Source: Anaerolineae bacterium
GTDB lineage: Bacteria > Chloroflexota > Anaerolineae > 4572-78 > J111
Length of the DNA: 64,000 nt
Assembly (NCBI GenBank): GCA_016926805.1
Contig: JAFGNV010000105.1
Span: 1-64,000, forward strand
Direction of reading: 5' to 3'
The position numbers were made by a program, and so were the translations under genes. Below are positions 61,064-64,000 of the stretch, one piece after another (within the stretch, counting starts at the first letter, position 1; every line of letters starts with the position of its first letter). A model generated the notes under the pieces. The model was not told the origin of the DNA. It did no database searches and worked only from the letters and a program-made list of their open reading frames with translations.

Positions 61064-61705
61064 ATGCGTGAATTTGCCATATTGTTGGTTCAGGAGGGAA
61101 ACAGCCCTAAAACCCAGTGGTTTTTGACCGAGTCTTCGATGATCATCGGTCGAGATGCCACCAGTGACGTGCAGATTGATGATCGTCAGGTATCCCGACG
61201 ACATGCGGAGATTACTCGCACCCCTGAAGGCTACCATCTGCGCGATCTGGGCAGTAAAAACGGTACCTTTCTCAACGGCGAACCTCTTACCAACGAACCC
61301 CAGATCATCCGTAACGGTGATGAAATCGGGATTGCTCTGTGCGCTAAATTGACGTTTATTGAAGATGACGCCACCGCTCCGGTGATGACCATACAGCAAC
61401 GGGAAGCTGCCCTTAAAATGGACTTCTCGGCTAAACGAGTTTGGGTTAAGGGGCAGGAAATCATTCCACCTCTTTCGGTGGCGCAATACACCCTCTTGGA
61501 GCTTTTGTACAAAAATGCGGGCAATGTGGTTTCGCGGGATAAGGTGGTAGAAACAGTCTGGTCAGAAGAAGAGGCTGACGGGGTTTCCGAACAGGCCATC
61601 GATGCCCTGGCCCGCCGCCTCCGTGAGCGAATCGCCGAGATTGACCCGGATAACAAGCTGTTTGAAACAGTGCGGGGGTATGGGTTTAGGTTGAATTTGT
61701 CGTAG
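61064..61705 (+). CDS. FHA-winged-helix transcriptional regulator
   Basis: A 213-aa protein from ATG 61064 (GGAGG 9 nt upstream). Residues ~15-105 are an FHA domain (MIIGRDATSDVQI, VSRRHAEITR, LRDLGSKNGTFLNGEPL) that should bind phosphothreonine. Residues ~120-213 are an OmpR/PhoB-type winged helix (LSVAQYTLLELLYKNAGNVV, VVETVWSEEE, IDALARRLRERI, TVRGYGFRLNL). It resembles a compact version of EmbR-like FHA regulators but with the order reversed and no BTAD domain. Divergent pairing with a Ser/Thr kinase suggests that threonine phosphorylation controls transcription directly. Confidence 0.92.
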   Translation: MREFAILLVQEGNSPKTQWFLTESSMIIGRDATSDVQIDDRQVSRRHAEITRTPEGYHLRDLGSKNGTFLNGEPLTNEPQIIRNGDEIGIALCAKLTFIEDDATAPVMTIQQREAALKMDFSAKRVWVKGQEIIPPLSVAQYTLLELLYKNAGNVVSRDKVVETVWSEEEADGVSEQAIDALARRLRERIAEIDPDNKLFETVRGYGFRLNLS

Positions 61706-61706
61706 T

Positions 61707-63419
61707 TTATGGTTCGATGACCATGGTTTCTGCTTCCATCACTATATCTGGTACATCCCAGCCCTTTTGCTCCATCAACTCTTTAAAGGCCCGTCGAAAA
61801 ATTAGCCTGACCTCGACGACCGCTGATCCTGCCTCCGGCCTGGCAAAGGTGTAGGTACTGATGTCGGTGGCAAAGGCGGCCAGACGATTGTCGCTGATCA
61901 GCTGGGTGGGATTCCAATAAGCTCCTGTAGGCGAAACCTCCGTCCACAACTCCTCCAGAATTTTGGCAAAGATTTTGCCCGGCAACCCGGCATAATTCCC
62001 CTCTGCCGGGTCACCCTTGCCGCCCCAATCCGGCACCGTCGAGCCGTGAAGCAGACGCAGGTTTTGTCCCTGCTCATCGGCAGCCTGCACCAGCAAGATT
62101 AGATGACGCAACGGGCTATCCGTTGGCACGTGATGGCCGGTATTGTGGTTGGTGATGTTTACCTGCACCACGATGGTGTCTTTTACCAACCAAGCGGTGG
62201 TGGTCATAATGACCGCGTTTTGCAGGAGTTCTTCATCCATTGCCCCCGGCATGCGATGGCCGAAGATGGTGTCCGGGTTGCGGGTCAATCCGCCCTGGTT
62301 GGGGTGAGCAAAGTGAGTAACCCCTAAACGAGGCATGTGGCAGTCTTGACAAGTCTGGCCGCTTTCGGGATCGCTATAGGGGCTGTCGAGCCACTCGCCA
62401 AAGGAATTGTAAACCACCGTATCCCAAAAAACGCCAAAGTGACACGGCGCGCAAAATTGGCTTTGCTGCTGAAGCGGCGAATACGTGTCCTCGCCGGGCG
62501 CTACATCGTCAAACGGCCCGGCGAAAAATTGATGACCTTCTGGCGGGCGGCGAAATTCAAAGGAAAGGACGCCCGGCATGTTGGGGTAGGGTAAACCCGT
62601 GGCGGAATCCAGCCGCACATCCCACACCTTGTGGCAAAAATCGCAAGATATTCCCTCGGCTGCAACACCGGTCACCGTGGTTGGGTTCACGCCGTAAGGT
62701 GCCTTCACCGACGCCGCCGGGGTGTGACAGGCGGCGCAATTGCCGTTGGTGTCGGGAAAATCCAGTTTGTAGCCGGGGCCATAGTAGGGTTGAGCAGGAT
62801 CAGGCCGCAGCGGAAAACGACCGTAATCGCGGTTGGTGCCATAACGGGTGGACGGACTCTGATGGCTGAAAACGTCAGTGCCCTGGTACATAGTCAAAAA
62901 ACGAGGGTTAGCCGCCGTCTGGGCATGGGCGTCAAGCAGCCACTCGTCCACGGGCAAAGTAAACGGCACATCAGCCGCCGAATTGCTGTGACATTCAGCA
63001 CAACCTTGATTCTCGCCCTGACCGGCATGGTATTGAGATGGCAGCCAAGCATATTCATCATTGTCTTTATCCGGATGGGCGTGCAAATGCAGTTGAATCC
63101 CGCTTGTACCGGGCAGATATTCATCTTTACCGCTGGTAATGTAATAGCCTTTTGCCCAGGCGGTGAGAACGACCGGCTCATGCGGCGTCAGGTCGGTCAG
63201 GGTGAAGCGTCCAGCTTCGTCGGTGAGGGTGGCCTTAGCGGTGGTTTGAACACGCACAACTGCCCCGACCACCGGATCACCATCATTGAGGACGATGCCG
63301 GACACAGTATCCGGCAGAGAGGGTGGGGATGGTTGGTACTGACAGGCAACCAGACATAGACATAGAAGGAGCCATACCAAAGGCGAACGGCGGGTTGCGT
63401 CAAAAGTGTGACCAAACAT
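61707..63419 (-). CDS. Multihaem c-type cytochrome lipoprotein
   Basis: A 570-aa exported protein from the ATG at 63419, chosen because it starts a lipoprotein signal (PLVWLLLCLCLVACQ, lipobox Cys ~27) and lies 4 bp after the upstream stop. Residues ~40-110 are a carboxypeptidase-regulatory-like beta domain (SGIVLNDGDPVVGAVVRV). Five CxxCH haem-binding motifs follow: CAECH, CAACH, CDFCH, CAPCH and CQDCH. The pattern resembles cytochrome c554/multihaem electron-transfer proteins. It would act outside the membrane in electron transfer; the donor and acceptor are unknown. It converges with the FHA regulator, separated by one base. Confidence 0.87.
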   Translation of the reverse strand: MFGHTFDATRRSPLVWLLLCLCLVACQYQPSPPSLPDTVSGIVLNDGDPVVGAVVRVQTTAKATLTDEAGRFTLTDLTPHEPVVLTAWAKGYYITSGKDEYLPGTSGIQLHLHAHPDKDNDEYAWLPSQYHAGQGENQGCAECHSNSAADVPFTLPVDEWLLDAHAQTAANPRFLTMYQGTDVFSHQSPSTRYGTNRDYGRFPLRPDPAQPYYGPGYKLDFPDTNGNCAACHTPAASVKAPYGVNPTTVTGVAAEGISCDFCHKVWDVRLDSATGLPYPNMPGVLSFEFRRPPEGHQFFAGPFDDVAPGEDTYSPLQQQSQFCAPCHFGVFWDTVVYNSFGEWLDSPYSDPESGQTCQDCHMPRLGVTHFAHPNQGGLTRNPDTIFGHRMPGAMDEELLQNAVIMTTTAWLVKDTIVVQVNITNHNTGHHVPTDSPLRHLILLVQAADEQGQNLRLLHGSTVPDWGGKGDPAEGNYAGLPGKIFAKILEELWTEVSPTGAYWNPTQLISDNRLAAFATDISTYTFARPEAGSAVVEVRLIFRRAFKELMEQKGWDVPDIVMEAETMVIEP

Positions 63420-63423
63420 GATT

Positions 63424-64000
63424 TCACTTTCTGCGTTGTTGTATCCAAACCAATCCAACCAGCCCGAGAGGCAGTATCGCCGCCATCGCGCAAAAGCCGC
63501 CACCTTCATCTGTTGTTGATTCTGGAACAACGGGGGTGGGGATTTCTTTGACCACGTCGCCGGTGTCCTCTTCAATCTCCTCCATTGTCTCTGAGACCGC
63601 CACGGGTGGTTCACCGTTGAGGTCAAGCCGGAAGACGCCCTCGCCTTCAGTAGCGGCGTACAGATGTTGACCATCGGGCGAGAGGGCCAGTTTATTGGAC
63701 GCCCGCATGCGTAGATTGTGGTTGATCGGTAGCCAGGTGTTGCCGCCGTCAGGGGAATGATAGATGCCGCTGAAACGGTCGGCAGCGTACATCACTTGGG
63801 GGTTGGTGGGATCAAAGACAATGTCCGACAGCATCGCTTCGGGGTTCATGCCGTTGGCCGACATTTGCCACGTTGCCCCGCCATCGCCACTGCGATACAA
63901 TCCGCCAAATGCCAGGCCGAGATACACCTCTTCCGTTTCAGTGGGATGAACGGCTACCGCCAATGCCGCCGGTGTGCCGGGTAGCCCTTGATTAAGTTTG
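63424..64000 (-). CDS. BNR/sortilin-like repeat protein, C-terminal part (cut by window end)
   Basis: The reading frame is open to the window edge, so only the last ~190 residues are seen. They contain BNR-type beta-propeller repeats (GLYRSGDGGATWQ, GIYHSPDGGNTWLPI) with Asp-box-like SxDGGxTW motifs, a Glu/Pro-rich linker and a C-terminal membrane helix with a basic end (AAILPLGLVGLVWIQQRRK). It is a surface protein anchored at its C-terminus. Its stop is 4 bp from the multihaem cytochrome start, so the two are co-transcribed. Confidence 0.8.
   Translation of the reverse strand, partial: KLNQGLPGTPAALAVAVHPTETEEVYLGLAFGGLYRSGDGGATWQMSANGMNPEAMLSDIVFDPTNPQVMYAADRFSGIYHSPDGGNTWLPINHNLRMRASNKLALSPDGQHLYAATEGEGVFRLDLNGEPPVAVSETMEEIEEDTGDVVKEIPTPVVPESTTDEGGGFCAMAAILPLGLVGLVWIQQRRK

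Overview
The window is a contiguous bacterial chromosome segment of moderate GC with long, densely packed genes on both strands. It has no phage, plasmid or CRISPR features and no rRNA or tRNA gene that I could recognise. Gene content and style suggest a Chloroflexota bacterium, probably of the Anaerolineae: many Ser/Thr kinases, FHA and receiver proteins, a MoxR-DUF58-transglutaminase operon, a CdaA-type diadenylate cyclase, a CpXC protein, LacI-type sensory domains on histidine kinases, T/P-rich surface linkers, and many short palindromic repeats between genes. The taxonomic call is inference, because no marker was compared with a database.

Layout. 1-3.8 kb (minus): response regulator, polyphosphate kinase, glucokinase. 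4.1-11.1 kb (plus): a phospho-signalling operon behind two tandem promoters, encoding a Ser/Thr kinase with a PQQ-type beta-propeller, a PP2C phosphatase, a J-domain/vWA fusion, a zinc-ribbon/FHA adaptor and a conserved-looking 81-aa protein, followed by a CpXC protein with its own promoter. 11.2-14.6 kb: Nudix hydrolase, hisS, NAD kinase, TPR/B-box membrane protein. 14.7-19.5 kb: a sigma-70 factor, a repeat-rich spacer, a LON-domain protein, a GntR/B12-binding regulator with a clear operator, and an OmpR-type regulator. 19.8-26.2 kb (plus): rtcA with a GAF histidine kinase and a response regulator, a membrane protein, RNase Z and rsmG. 26.3-41.8 kb (mostly minus): FtsX-type permease, galM, a zinc-finger membrane protein, the moxR operon, deoxynucleoside kinase, PHP phosphoesterase, a PlsY-like protein, panE, a nucleotidyltransferase and glpK. 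42-54.3 kb (plus): a GT-C membrane protein, a three-protein phosphorelay with no DNA-binding output, then a carbohydrate locus (two esterase-type hydrolases, SDR, GH112 phosphorylase). 54.3-64 kb: a fused CdaA-CdaR protein, a GH3-like membrane protein lacking catalytic residues, a second Ser/Thr kinase divergent from an FHA-winged-helix regulator, and a multihaem lipoprotein operon cut by the window end.

How the genes work together. Two separate Ser/Thr-kinase/FHA modules (4.3-9.5 kb and 59.7-61.7 kb) are the strongest theme. In the first, kinase, phosphatase, vWA scaffold and FHA reader are co-transcribed, a composition that recalls the TerY-P triad of tellurite/stress signalling but with a J-domain and a beta-propeller added. 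In the second, a short membrane kinase faces a DNA-binding FHA protein. The carbohydrate locus predicts phosphorolysis of beta-1,3-galactosyl-N-acetylhexosamines to galactose 1-phosphate, with esterases possibly removing acyl groups first.

Other points of interest are a GntR-type relative of the CarH B12 photoreceptor that has lost the photochemical side chains, short leader ORFs in front of the c-di-AMP synthase, and several palindromic repeat families. Two copies of one repeat (23.6 and 49.2 kb) differ by changes that keep its base pairs. Start codons were moved downstream of the longest reading frame where a ribosome binding site or promoter required it.
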